Assembly (NCBI GenBank): GCA_947378905.1
Contig: CANCLV010000014.1
Location: 1 to 20,000, forward strand
DNA from: Opitutia bacterium
Lineage (GTDB): Bacteria; Verrucomicrobiota; Verrucomicrobiia; Opitutales; UBA953
DNA length: 20,000 nt
Direction of reading: 5' to 3'
The notes beneath the pieces were generated by a model, which made no database searches, was not told the origin of the DNA, and saw nothing but the letters and a program-made list of their open reading frames with translations. Both the position numbers and the translations under genes were made by a program. Every line of letters begins with the position of its first letter. The first letter of the stretch is position 1. Of the stretch, positions 12,100 to 20,000 are shown in pieces.

Positions 12100-14745
12100 A
12101 TGAGCGAAAATTCTGAAAAAACTGGTCCAACAGGAAAACACACAGGTAAAGCATCTTACGATGCGGTAGACATCAAGAGACTGAAAGGTTTGAAGGCAGT
12201 GCGCGAGCGACCAGGTATGTACATTGGTGATACAAATGAAACGGGCCTTCACCATTGCGTTTATGAAATTGTCGACAACTCGATTGACGAAGCGCTCGCC
12301 GGATATTGTCACAACATCAAAGTGGAAATTCACACCGACGGATCTCTCTCGGTTGAAGATGATGGCCGTGGCATTCCTGTGGCAATGCACCCAGAAGAAA
12401 AAATTCCTACTTTGGAATTAGTTTTAACCAATCTTCACGCAGGTGGAAAATTTGATAAAGGAGCTTACCAGGTTTCGGGCGGATTAAACGGCGTCGGTGC
12501 CAAGTGCGTAAATGCACTCTCCGATAAATTTACTGCTGAAGTCAGTCGCGAAGGTGAAGTTCACCAGATGAAATTCTCGCGCGGCGAGGTAACGCAGTCG
12601 ATCAAAGTCATTGGAAAAACTAAGCGTACAGGAACAAAAATTACGTTTCATCCAGATCCAGAAATCTTCGTCGCAACCCAAGAATTTAAGTATGATACGT
12701 TGGTTCGCCGCATGCGCGAATTAGCGTTTTTAGTGCCTGGAATCACAGTGGAAATGAAGGATCATCGTTCGAATCGCGCCGATAAATTCGAATTTAAAGA
12801 TGGTATCGCTGAATATGTTTCATTCTTAAATGTAAATGAAGAGCCACTCTTTAAAGACCCGATTTTAATTTCTGCGGAAGTTGATTTTACTGACTTAGAG
12901 AATCCTCGCGTGATGGCGGAAGGTGAAAAGCCCAAGCCTAACCAACGTCGCATGACCGTCGACGTCGCTCTGCAGTACAACGATCGTTACGACGAAATGG
13001 TTTTCTGTTATGCGAATTTAATTAATCAGCCTGAAGGTGGTACGCACTTGTCTGGTTTCCGCTCCGCACTGACTCGGGTGATTAATCACTATGCAAAATC
13101 AAATAACTTAATTAAAGATAAAGATGCAAAGTTGAATGGTGATGATATGCGTGAAGGTTTAGTCGCTGTGATTTCCGTCAAGCACCCCGATCCAAAATTC
13201 CAATCTCAGAATAAAACTCGTCTGACCAATCCCGAAGTTGAAGGCATTGTTACTTCTGTCGTCGGCGAACAATTAAAGTATTATTTAGAACGCGATCCTA
13301 AGACCGGTCGTCGGATTGTTGATAAATGTTTGAATGCTGCACGTGCGCGTGAAGCTGCACGAAAGGCTCGTGAAACTGTACGTAAATCAGCGATGTCCTC
13401 GGGCGGCCTGCCTGGTAAATTGGCTGACTGCTCCGAGAGCGATCCTTCCGTTTGCGAGTTGTACATCGTCGAAGGTGACTCTGCTGGTGGTTCCGCAAAA
13501 CAAGGTCGCGACCGTCGCTACCAAGCAATTCTTCCTATTAAAGGTAAAATCTTGAACGTCGAAAAGGCACGTATCGACAAAATCCTATCTAACGAAGAAA
13601 TCCGTACAATCATCACTGCCTGCGGTACGGGTATTGGTAAGCACGAAGGCGATGGCGCGTTCGACGTTACCAAGTGTCGTTACCATAAGTTAGTGATCAT
13701 GACGGACGCGGACGTGGACGGTTCACACATTCGTACTCTCTTACTTACTTTCTTATTCCGCCAAATGCCTGGCTTAATTGAAGCAGGCTATGTGTATATC
13801 GCGCAACCTCCGCTCTATCGTATCAAACGTAAGAAGCGCGAACAGTATGTGGACAACGATCCTGACTTAAATCGCATCCTTCTTGAATTAGGCTCGGAAG
13901 ACGTGAACTTACTCCGCCTGCGTGATAAGCACGTTTTCCCAGGTCAGAAGCTTGATAAAATTGTCGAATCACTCGCTCGTTTAGAGTCACTGGGCGTGAG
14001 TATCTCACGTACTGGATGCCAACTCGGCAATTACCTCGATCAGCAAAATCATAAGAACCATGCGCTGCCTCGTTTCATCGTACGTACTCGTACGGGCAAT
14101 GAAGAAACATACGAGTTCCTTGAAGATTCTGATGCTAAACAGGACTACTTAAAGAAAGCCGGAGTGGATGACTTCCTTTCGGATATGATTAACCGCGAGA
14201 AGAAACTTAAAGACGGTACGGTTGTTCAACAGCGCGTTAATATCATCGAAGTCTTTGAAAACGAATCCATCAGCAAGGTGCTGAAGGATTTAGAAAATCA
14301 AGGCATGGATGTTCAGAAATTCTCCAGCGGAGAAGATGCACGTTATCACTTAATCGATGGCTCGACTCCTGAAGAGGAAGCGGCTGTTGAGAAAGAAGAT
14401 GCGAAGACTGAAAAAGCTGAGAAGGGTGCCGAGAAGGCCGCGAAGAAGATTGTGAAGAAAGCGGACCCAGTGCCTCTGATGTCGATTCTCGAACTCATCG
14501 GACAAATCCGTCAATTCGGCCGCAAGGGACTCACCATTCAGCGATACAAGGGTCTCGGTGAAATGAATCCTAAGCAGTTATTTGAAACGACGATGGATCC
14601 TGCCAAACGCCGATTCTTAAAGGTTGATATTCGTGATGCGGCGGAAGCTAACCGAGTCTTCGCTATGCTCATGGGTGAAGATGTACCTTCGCGTCGCGCC
14701 TTCATTGAGGACAACGCACTCAACACCTCGAACCTCGACGTCTAA
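12100..14745 (+). CDS. gyrB: DNA gyrase subunit B
   Basis: An 881-residue type IIA topoisomerase ATPase subunit. I use ATG 12100 ('MSENSEKTG'), followed about 25 residues later by the conserved 'LKAVRERPGMYIG'. A GTG at 12010 would add 30 residues of translated AT-rich leader and is unlikely. The GHKL ATPase motifs are 'EIVDNSIDEALAG', 'DDGRGIPV' and 'VSGGLNGVGAKCVNALS'. The TOPRIM metal residues are E458 ('EGDSAGG') and D536/D538/D540 ('DADVDGSH'). A large insertion separates TOPRIM from 'IQRYKGLGEMN', as in E. coli GyrB; inside it, residues about 755-790 form a Lys/Ala/Glu-rich low-complexity linker. With GyrA it introduces negative supercoils. gyrA starts 30 bp downstream, so they are co-transcribed. 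Confidence 0.97.
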   Translation: MSENSEKTGPTGKHTGKASYDAVDIKRLKGLKAVRERPGMYIGDTNETGLHHCVYEIVDNSIDEALAGYCHNIKVEIHTDGSLSVEDDGRGIPVAMHPEEKIPTLELVLTNLHAGGKFDKGAYQVSGGLNGVGAKCVNALSDKFTAEVSREGEVHQMKFSRGEVTQSIKVIGKTKRTGTKITFHPDPEIFVATQEFKYDTLVRRMRELAFLVPGITVEMKDHRSNRADKFEFKDGIAEYVSFLNVNEEPLFKDPILISAEVDFTDLENPRVMAEGEKPKPNQRRMTVDVALQYNDRYDEMVFCYANLINQPEGGTHLSGFRSALTRVINHYAKSNNLIKDKDAKLNGDDMREGLVAVISVKHPDPKFQSQNKTRLTNPEVEGIVTSVVGEQLKYYLERDPKTGRRIVDKCLNAARAREAARKARETVRKSAMSSGGLPGKLADCSESDPSVCELYIVEGDSAGGSAKQGRDRRYQAILPIKGKILNVEKARIDKILSNEEIRTIITACGTGIGKHEGDGAFDVTKCRYHKLVIMTDADVDGSHIRTLLLTFLFRQMPGLIEAGYVYIAQPPLYRIKRKKREQYVDNDPDLNRILLELGSEDVNLLRLRDKHVFPGQKLDKIVESLARLESLGVSISRTGCQLGNYLDQQNHKNHALPRFIVRTRTGNEETYEFLEDSDAKQDYLKKAGVDDFLSDMINREKKLKDGTVVQQRVNIIEVFENESISKVLKDLENQGMDVQKFSSGEDARYHLIDGSTPEEEAAVEKEDAKTEKAEKGAEKAAKKIVKKADPVPLMSILELIGQIRQFGRKGLTIQRYKGLGEMNPKQLFETTMDPAKRRFLKVDIRDAAEANRVFAMLMGEDVPSRRAFIEDNALNTSNLDV

Positions 14746-14775
14746 TTCCTTACTCACTTCTAAATTTATATCTCA

Positions 14776-17262
14776 ATGTATTCTGAAAACGAAAAACTTA
14801 CTTCGGCTAATATCTCCGAAATTATGCAAACCGCGTACATCGATTACTCGATGTCCGTTATTGTTTCGCGTGCCTTACCTGATGCGCGTGACGGTTTAAA
14901 GCCGGTGCAACGTCGTATTCTTTACGCGATGTTGCGTGAAGGTCTGGTGTATAATCGCCCATTCGATAAGTGCGCAGGTGTTGTCGGTGAAGTTCTTAAG
15001 AACTATCACCCACACGGCGATAGCTCGGTGTACGATACTTTGGTCCGTCTGGCCCAAAACTGGGTCATGCGTTATCCATTGATTGAACCACAGGGTAACT
15101 TCGGTTCGGTCGACGGCGATCCACCCGCAGCTTACCGTTATACTGAGTGTCGCTTATCCGAAGTCTCTGCTGAGCTCCTCGGAGATATCGATGAAGACAC
15201 CGTAGACTTCATTCCTAACTATAAAGAGTCTACCACTGAGCCAACCGTCTTACCCTGTGCGCTGCCGCACTTATTGATGAACGGTTCGACGGGTATCGCG
15301 GTTGGTATGACGACGAATATTCCTCCGCATAATTTAAATGAACTCATTGAGGCGACCTGTCTGATTATCGATAAGCCCGCCACGACGGTCGATGATTTAG
15401 AGAAAATCATTATGGGTCCCGATTTTCCGACAGGCGGCGTGATCAATGGTAAGGACGGTATCAAACAATACCTCCGAACCGGTCGTGGCATTGTGCGCGT
15501 TCGTGGCGTTGCTCACACCGAAGAAATGAAGAATGGTAAGGAGCAAGTCGTTCTCACAGAACTTCCTTATAACGTAAACCGTTCGTCCTTGGTTAAACAC
15601 ATCGCTGAATTAGTTGGCGAAAAAGTTTTAGACGAAGTTTCTGATTTACGTGATGAGTCCGACGAAAATACCCGTATCGTGATTGAGTTAAAACGTAACG
15701 AATCACCTAAGGTCGTTATCAACAAACTCTTCAAGAATACCGCCTTCGAAAGCTCTTTTGGTGTGATTTTATTGGCCCTCGATAAACGTCGCCCGAAGCA
15801 AATGAACATCCGCGAGATGCTCGAATGCTTTGTTGAGCACCGTCGTGACGTGGTAACGCGTCGTACCCGTTTCCGCTTACGTAAAGCCGAAGATCGCGCT
15901 CATATTTTAGAAGGCTTCAAAATCGCCCTCCGTAATCTTGATGATTTCGTAAAAATTATTCGTGCCGCCACAAATCGTGATGAAGCCCGTGTGAAGTTGA
16001 TGGCCAAGTATGGTCTCAGTGAGCGACAGGCTGTGGCGATTCTCGACTTACGTCTCTATCAGCTCACCGGTTTAGAGCGCGATAAGATTGAAGCCGAGTA
16101 CCGCGAACTCATGGCCCTGGTAGAAGAGTTACGTTCAATCTTAAGCAGCGAAGCGAAATTACTTTCCTTAATTAAGAAAGAATTACGTGAAGCTGCGAAG
16201 AATCACCTGTCGCCTCGTAAGACGAAGGTTATCAACCAAGAAGGCGATTTAGAGATGGAAGATATGATCGCAAATGAAGGCTGTGTGGTGACTGTATCAC
16301 ACGCTGGATTTATTAAACGCACTCCCGTTGCTCAATACCGCTTACAGAAACGTGGCGGTAAGGGCACCAAGGGCGCCGAGCTCTCGAAGGCGGCGAGCGA
16401 TGAAGACTCTGATTTCATTGAGCATTTATTCACTGCGAATACGCACGACCACATCATGTTCTTCATGAATAACGGTCGAGTTTACGTAGAGAGAGTTTAC
16501 GAAATTGAAGAAGCAGCTCGAGCCACCCGCGGTAAGTCGATTGCTCGTCTCCTTGATTTAAAAGACGACGAGAAATTAGCCGCGATGGTTTGCGTGAATG
16601 ATTTCGCAGAAGGTAAATTCTTAATCATGTGTACCGCTAATGGTACCATTAAGAAGACGGAGATTTCTAAATATGAAAACTACCGCAAGGGTGGTATCAT
16701 CGGAATCAATATTGAACATGGTGATCGATTGATCTCCGTGAAGTTAACTAATGGCGATAACGAGGTCGTGATGATTTCCCAATCCGGTATGTCCATTCGC
16801 TTCCACGAATCGGATGTTCGTTCGATGGGTCGCGACACCACGGGCGTGATTGGTATGAATCTCGATTCTGGCGACTTAGTGAAAGCCATGGAGATTGTGG
16901 ATGCGGCGAATACGTTACTCGTTGTCGGAATTGACGGTATCGGAAAACGTACCGCGTTTGATGATCCAGAAACCAAGGAGCCGATTTATCGTAAGCAATC
17001 TCGCGGTGGTAAGGGTGTGATTGCGATTAAGACCGAAGTTGGCGTGGCGGGCGCGCTCAGCGTTCAGGAAGATGACGAAGTCATGATGCTGACGAAGGGT
17101 GGTCAATCCATCCGTACGAAGGTTAAAGACATTCGTTGTACCGAAGGCCGTAACACCAAGGGCGTACGCGTCATGAGGCTCAAGGACGGAGAAATCCTCA
17201 CCGGTATCTCCAAGGTTGAGCGTTCGGACGAAGAGGAAGAAAACGCTAAGCCTTCAGCCTAA
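14776..17262 (+). CDS. gyrA: DNA gyrase subunit A
   Basis: An 828-residue protein. The N-terminus 'YIDYSMSVIVSRALPDARDGLKPVQRR' region is canonical. The catalytic tyrosine is Y122 in 'AYRYTECRL'. The quinolone-determining region reads 'HPHGDSSVYDTLVRLAQ', with Ser83 and Asp87 (E. coli numbering fits directly) unmutated, so no target-site resistance is predicted. A coiled coil and gate follow to about residue 500. The C-terminal beta-pinwheel starts with the GyrA box QKRGGKG at 524-530 (consensus QRRGGKG), which marks it as gyrase and not ParC. The C-terminus is acidic (RSDEEEENAKPSA). It follows gyrB by 30 bp and ends in a strong terminator. Confidence 0.97.
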   Translation: MYSENEKLTSANISEIMQTAYIDYSMSVIVSRALPDARDGLKPVQRRILYAMLREGLVYNRPFDKCAGVVGEVLKNYHPHGDSSVYDTLVRLAQNWVMRYPLIEPQGNFGSVDGDPPAAYRYTECRLSEVSAELLGDIDEDTVDFIPNYKESTTEPTVLPCALPHLLMNGSTGIAVGMTTNIPPHNLNELIEATCLIIDKPATTVDDLEKIIMGPDFPTGGVINGKDGIKQYLRTGRGIVRVRGVAHTEEMKNGKEQVVLTELPYNVNRSSLVKHIAELVGEKVLDEVSDLRDESDENTRIVIELKRNESPKVVINKLFKNTAFESSFGVILLALDKRRPKQMNIREMLECFVEHRRDVVTRRTRFRLRKAEDRAHILEGFKIALRNLDDFVKIIRAATNRDEARVKLMAKYGLSERQAVAILDLRLYQLTGLERDKIEAEYRELMALVEELRSILSSEAKLLSLIKKELREAAKNHLSPRKTKVINQEGDLEMEDMIANEGCVVTVSHAGFIKRTPVAQYRLQKRGGKGTKGAELSKAASDEDSDFIEHLFTANTHDHIMFFMNNGRVYVERVYEIEEAARATRGKSIARLLDLKDDEKLAAMVCVNDFAEGKFLIMCTANGTIKKTEISKYENYRKGGIIGINIEHGDRLISVKLTNGDNEVVMISQSGMSIRFHESDVRSMGRDTTGVIGMNLDSGDLVKAMEIVDAANTLLVVGIDGIGKRTAFDDPETKEPIYRKQSRGGKGVIAIKTEVGVAGALSVQEDDEVMMLTKGGQSIRTKVKDIRCTEGRNTKGVRVMRLKDGEILTGISKVERSDEEEENAKPSA

Positions 17263-17284
17263 TCGTCAGTTAGAACTCTCGAAC

Positions 17285-17313
17285 ATGGGGCGCGCAAGCG
17301 CCCCATTTCTTTT
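17285..17313 (+). terminator. Rho-independent terminator after gyrA
   Basis: ATGGGGCGC (17285-17293), loop GCAA (17294-17297) and GCGCCCCAT (17298-17306) form a perfect 9-bp GC-rich stem. A T-rich tract, TTTCTTTT (17306-17313), follows on the plus strand. It begins 22 bp after the gyrA stop and touches the 3' end of the convergent RlmD-like gene, whose stop codon is at 17312-17314. Confidence 0.85.
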
Positions 17314-18547
17314 ACGCCTTTTCCAGAGTGGCAATGCACTCGATGTGGCGCGTTTGCGGGAAGAGGTCGAAAGGTTTGGCGGACACTACTTTCCAGCCAC
17401 GTGCGCAGAGGTATTTTAAATCGCGCGCTTGGGTGTCGGGCGAACAGCTGATATAAATAATACGACGGGGGGAGAACTTATTCAACTGCTCAAGGAAATT
17501 CTCATCACAACCCTTGCGGGGTGGATCCACGATGACGGCGGATTCATATCCGCGTACGGGAATATTTTTGAAAATCGATTCAGCCGAGCCGGCGATGAAG
17601 CGGCAGTTGGTTAAGCCATTGAGTGTCGCATTCTCGGCAGCCTTGCGAGCGGCGTCAGCGCTGACTTCGATACCATTGACCGAGTCGAAACTCTTCGCGC
17701 CTGAAATCGCGAACAATCCTGAGCCGCAATAGGTATCGACTAAATGTTTCGCACCCGAAGCCTTAGCGCTTTCGATGGCGTACTGAACGAAACTTTCGAG
17801 TACCGACGGATTATTTTGGAAGAATTCTCCCGCGAGGAATTTTAATTTAATTTTCCCAACTTTTTCGGTGACGACTTGGCGAGAATCGGAAACAACGCCT
17901 TCTTCGCATTCGCGGAAAAGCAGTGTGGCACCGCGTTCAAACTCACCTGGGGCACGATAGATTTCTTTACGCGCACGGGCGTAGGCGGCGTTGATGGCGT
18001 CGGTCGCTAAAGGACATTTAGGAACATCGATGACGCGACGGGTGGTGCCGGCGGCGAGGAAGCCGATCGGGAAATCTTGGCGACGAGGCGTAAGGAAATG
18101 GGGAGTGATTTTTGAACGGTAGCCGTATTGTTTAGGAGAAGGGAAGCACGGTTCGATTTCCATTTTCAGTCCACCTAGGCGTTCATAAACTTCGGCGACC
18201 TGTTTGCGCTTCCATTCTAACTGTGCCGGGTAGTTCATGTTTTGATACTGGCAGCCACCGCATTCACCGAAAAGTTCGCAACGCGGTTGGACGCGGTCCG
18301 CTGAGGGTATGATGACGCGAACTAAATCGCCTCGTGAGAAGTTAGCGGCGTTATGCCAAATTCTTACCACAACTTTTTCGCCAGGGAGGGCGCCAGTGAC
18401 GAAAACGACCCAACCGTCGACGCGGCCAAGGCCATCGCCTAAATTCGTGAGCGTCGCGATTTCGACTTCGACTTCTTGGTGGTAAGTGAAAGGACCTTCT
18501 CGGAATTTAGGAGGCTGGTTGGACGGAGCTGAATCTTCGGCGGACAT
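17312..18547 (-). CDS. rlmD: RNA (uracil-5-)-methyltransferase, RlmD/TrmA family
   Basis: A 411-residue protein. Residues about 22-80 form a TRAM RNA-binding domain ('YHQEVEVEIATLTNLGDGLGRV'). An Fe-S cluster site is formed by C90, C96, C99 ('CELFGECGGC') and C178 ('VPKCPL'). The SAM-binding Rossmann part has 'FFQNNPSVLE' (242-251), 'VDTYCGSGLFAI' (270-281) and 'VIVDPPRKGCDE' (338-349). The catalytic nucleophile is C368 in 'IYISCSPDTQARDL'. The Fe-S cysteines and TRAM domain point to the 23S rRNA m5U branch (RlmD/RumA or RlmCD) rather than TrmA, though the exact uridine cannot be told. It is convergent with gyrA and divergent from the SpoU methyltransferase. Its 5' leader contains a 7-bp hairpin at 18559-18576 that covers an AAGGAG. 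Confidence 0.93.
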   Translation of the reverse strand: MSAEDSAPSNQPPKFREGPFTYHQEVEVEIATLTNLGDGLGRVDGWVVFVTGALPGEKVVVRIWHNAANFSRGDLVRVIIPSADRVQPRCELFGECGGCQYQNMNYPAQLEWKRKQVAEVYERLGGLKMEIEPCFPSPKQYGYRSKITPHFLTPRRQDFPIGFLAAGTTRRVIDVPKCPLATDAINAAYARARKEIYRAPGEFERGATLLFRECEEGVVSDSRQVVTEKVGKIKLKFLAGEFFQNNPSVLESFVQYAIESAKASGAKHLVDTYCGSGLFAISGAKSFDSVNGIEVSADAARKAAENATLNGLTNCRFIAGSAESIFKNIPVRGYESAVIVDPPRKGCDENFLEQLNKFSPRRIIYISCSPDTQARDLKYLCARGWKVVSAKPFDLFPQTRHIECIATLEKA

Positions 18548-18644
18548 GGCAGTAAATTCTTCTCCTTGGGGAGAAGGTCGAGCCTTAACCTTTTTTGGAC
18601 GGCTATCCTTGCTCTTTGTGGTGAAATTCGCCTTTAATCGGTCT

Positions 18645-19448
18645 GTGTCCGAAGAAATTATCCAGAGCCGCCAAAATCCGCGTATTCAGGCCGTAGCGCG
18701 TTTGCGCGATCGCCCTGAGCGCGAGTCACGTGGCCTGTTTATTGCAGAAGGATTGCGTGAGCTCGGTCGGGCCTTCGAAAAGAAAATCAAAATCGAAGAA
18801 GTCTATTTTTGTCCGGAAATGTTTCGGGGAAGTGAGGCCGCTGAGCTCGTCACGCGTTGTCGGGCCGAGCGTATTATTTGCTGTGAGGTCGGTCGTTCCG
18901 CTTTTGAGAAGATGAGTGGTCGCGAAGGGCCGGATGGATTGTTGGGTGTGGCCAAGACGTGGGACTGCTCGTTGGCGCAATTAAAACTATCTTCATCACC
19001 TTTATTGTTAGTGGCTGAGTCGGTTGAAAAACCAGGAAATTTAGGTGCGCTTTTACGCACGGCGGATTCCGCGGGATGTGATGCGCTCATCATCTGTGAT
19101 CCAGTGACTGATGTTTTTAATCCGAATGTCGTACGTTCATCGCAGGGTGCGGTTTTTTCTGTGCCAGTGGCCGTATGTTCGTCGACGGAAGCGGCCGCTT
19201 GGTTGCGGGCGAATAAAATAAAAACTTTGGCGACGACCCCGGCGGCGACGAAAACATTTTGGGAAGTGGATGCAAAAACTCCTACCGCCTTATTATTAGG
19301 ATCGGAGAAAGACGGGTTGTCGGATTTCTGGTTAAAAGGTGCGGACGAGAAGATTTCGATACCGCAGGCGGGATTGTCCGACTCGTTAAACGTGTCGATG
19401 GCGGCGGCGATTGTTTTGTTTGAGGCCGTGCGTCAGAGACGGAAATAA
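18645..19448 (+). CDS. SpoU/TrmH-family RNA 2'-O-methyltransferase
   Basis: A 267-residue protein. I choose GTG 18645, giving 'MSEEIIQSRQNPRIQAVARLRDRPERESRGLFIAEG', the normal start of this family. An upstream frame would run into the divergent RlmD-like gene; GTG 18618 or 18621 are alternatives. The N-terminal substrate-binding domain covers about residues 1-105. The SPOUT knot motifs are intact: motif 1 'KPGNLGALLRTADSAG' (129-144, with the N and R residues), motif 2 'LLLGSEKDGLSD' (216-227) and motif 3 'IPQAGLSDSLNVSMAAAIVL' (239-258). The enzyme methylates a ribose 2'-OH in rRNA or tRNA; the target is unknown. It stands 97 bp from the divergent m5U methyltransferase, so two RNA modification genes share a promoter region. 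Confidence 0.92.
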   Translation: MSEEIIQSRQNPRIQAVARLRDRPERESRGLFIAEGLRELGRAFEKKIKIEEVYFCPEMFRGSEAAELVTRCRAERIICCEVGRSAFEKMSGREGPDGLLGVAKTWDCSLAQLKLSSSPLLLVAESVEKPGNLGALLRTADSAGCDALIICDPVTDVFNPNVVRSSQGAVFSVPVAVCSSTEAAAWLRANKIKTLATTPAATKTFWEVDAKTPTALLLGSEKDGLSDFWLKGADEKISIPQAGLSDSLNVSMAAAIVLFEAVRQRRK

Positions 19449-19472
19449 AAAAGGCCGGACAACTGTCCGACC
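19445..19472 (-). terminator. Terminator for the transaldolase gene, shared with the SpoU gene end
   Basis: GGCCGGACA (19453-19461) pairs with TGTCCGACC (19464-19472) at 8 of 9 positions. On the minus strand the hairpin is followed by a run of T (complement of ATAAAAAA, 19445-19452), the normal layout for a rho-independent terminator. It ends transcription of the leftward transaldolase gene 27 bp after its stop. On the plus strand only a weak T-rich stretch follows (TCATTTAGTCCTTTATTT), so termination of the SpoU gene is less certain. Confidence 0.75.
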
Positions 19473-19499
19473 TCATTTAGTCCTTTATTTACAAGGGTT

Positions 19500-20000
19500 T
19501 TAGCCGATTTCTTTAGCAACCATGTCGTCGAGTTTTTTACCATCGACGGCGAAAGCGCGGATACCTTCAGCAGTTTTCTCGGTGGCCATGGCGTCTTCGT
19601 TATGGTTCCAGCGGAATTCTTTTTCGCCCCAGACTTTGGCGGCTTCGCCTTCAGCAGCGGCCGATTTGGCGTCGAGTACTTGTGGTACGGCGGCGTCATC
19701 TTTGGAAAGTTTATCCAGGAGGTCAGGCGCGATGGTGAGGAGATCGCAACCGCAGAGAGCTTTGATCTGTCCGGTATTACGGAACGATGCGCCCATGACT
19801 TCGGTTTTGATATTATTCTTTTTATAGTAGGCGAAAATACGACGGACGGATTTCACGCCAGGATCATTGGCTCCGGAGGAAGCTTCTTCGTTCCAGTTCG
19901 CGCCTTGGGATTTTTTATGCCAATCGTAGATACGTCCGACGAAGGGAGAAATTAATTGCACTTTAGCGTCAGCACAGGCGACGGCTTGAGCGAAGGAGAA
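19500..20000 (-). CDS. tal: Transaldolase, TalB type, partial (5' end outside window)
   Basis: The minus strand stays open from the right edge to a stop at 19500-19502, so the N-terminal half of the gene is outside. Visible in order: 'FSFAQAVACADAKVQLISPFVGRIYDW', the classical transaldolase block with SPFVGR and the substrate-phosphate Arg, then 'DPGVKSVRRIFAYYKK', 'VMGASFRNTGQI' and 'CDLLTIAPDLLDKL'. The C-terminus is 'FRWNHNEDAMATEKTAEGIRAFAVDGKKLDDMVAKEIG', as in E. coli TalB. The Schiff-base Lys lies in the missing part. Transaldolase moves a dihydroxyacetone unit between sugar phosphates in the non-oxidative pentose phosphate pathway, the same pathway that supplies ribose 5-phosphate to Prs. 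Confidence 0.93.
   Translation of the reverse strand, partial: FSFAQAVACADAKVQLISPFVGRIYDWHKKSQGANWNEEASSGANDPGVKSVRRIFAYYKKNNIKTEVMGASFRNTGQIKALCGCDLLTIAPDLLDKLSKDDAAVPQVLDAKSAAAEGEAAKVWGEKEFRWNHNEDAMATEKTAEGIRAFAVDGKKLDDMVAKEIG

Noticed and set aside
14776..17262. ParC instead of GyrA
   Set aside because: A GyrA box (QKRGGKG) at the start of the C-terminal pinwheel and the gyrB neighbour support gyrase.

Overview
The window looks like a chromosomal housekeeping segment from a Gram-negative bacterium. It carries outer-membrane machinery (BamA, Skp, LpxD), DNA replication and topology genes (DnaB, GyrB, GyrA), fatty-acid enzymes (FabZ-like, FabI-like) and an OleA/OleB pair. The best guess is Verrucomicrobiota, perhaps the Opitutia. 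This rests on the PilX-like protein at the left edge, which has an N-terminal pseudopilin helix followed by a 'GPD+R' segment and an 'NWTGVW' motif that I recall from large verrucomicrobial proteins, and on the known occurrence of ole genes in that phylum. It is an inference from gene content; there is no rRNA here. I see no tRNA, rRNA, insertion sequence, phage gene or CRISPR array, and no clear sign of recent transfer.

Layout. Positions 1-1283 (minus strand): a secreted protein of unknown function, then 10 bp later a PilX/GspK-like pseudopilin that runs off the left edge. Positions 1284-1514: a divergent intergenic region with a strong 25-bp palindrome, a DnaA-box match and hairpins. Positions 1515-8096 (plus): dnaB-bamA-skp-lpxD-prs, tightly packed, with gene overlaps at dnaB/bamA and lpxD/prs. 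Positions 8112-8615 (minus): an exported peroxiredoxin of the PrxQ/Bcp type. Positions 8708-11881 (plus): fabZ-fabI-oleA-oleB, a compact fatty-acyl cluster. Positions 11882-12099: an AT-rich region with two more DnaA-box matches. Positions 12100-17262 (plus): gyrB-gyrA, closed by a strong terminator. Positions 17312-18547 (minus) and 18645-19448 (plus): two divergent RNA methyltransferase genes (RlmD-like and SpoU/TrmH-like). Positions 19450-19472: a hairpin terminator for the last gene, a minus-strand transaldolase that runs off the right edge.

How the genes work together. BamA and Skp build and chaperone outer-membrane proteins, and LpxD makes acylated lipid A precursor. FabZ and FabI complete acyl-chain elongation and could supply fatty acyl chains to OleA, which condenses two acyl chains head-to-head. 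OleB is the beta-lactone decarboxylase that ends the same pathway and yields a long-chain cis-olefin. The two middle enzymes, OleC and OleD, are not in the window, which is the most interesting metabolic point. GyrB and GyrA form DNA gyrase. The only exact DnaA-box matches I found by eye lie in the leaders of dnaB and gyrB, which suggests (but does not prove) shared replication-linked control.

Several starts were moved inward from the longest possible reading frame on the basis of family alignment: fabZ 8708, oleA GTG 9960, gyrB 12100 and the SpoU methyltransferase GTG 18645. Two partial genes at the window edges (1-470 and 19500-20000) were read directly from the sequence.
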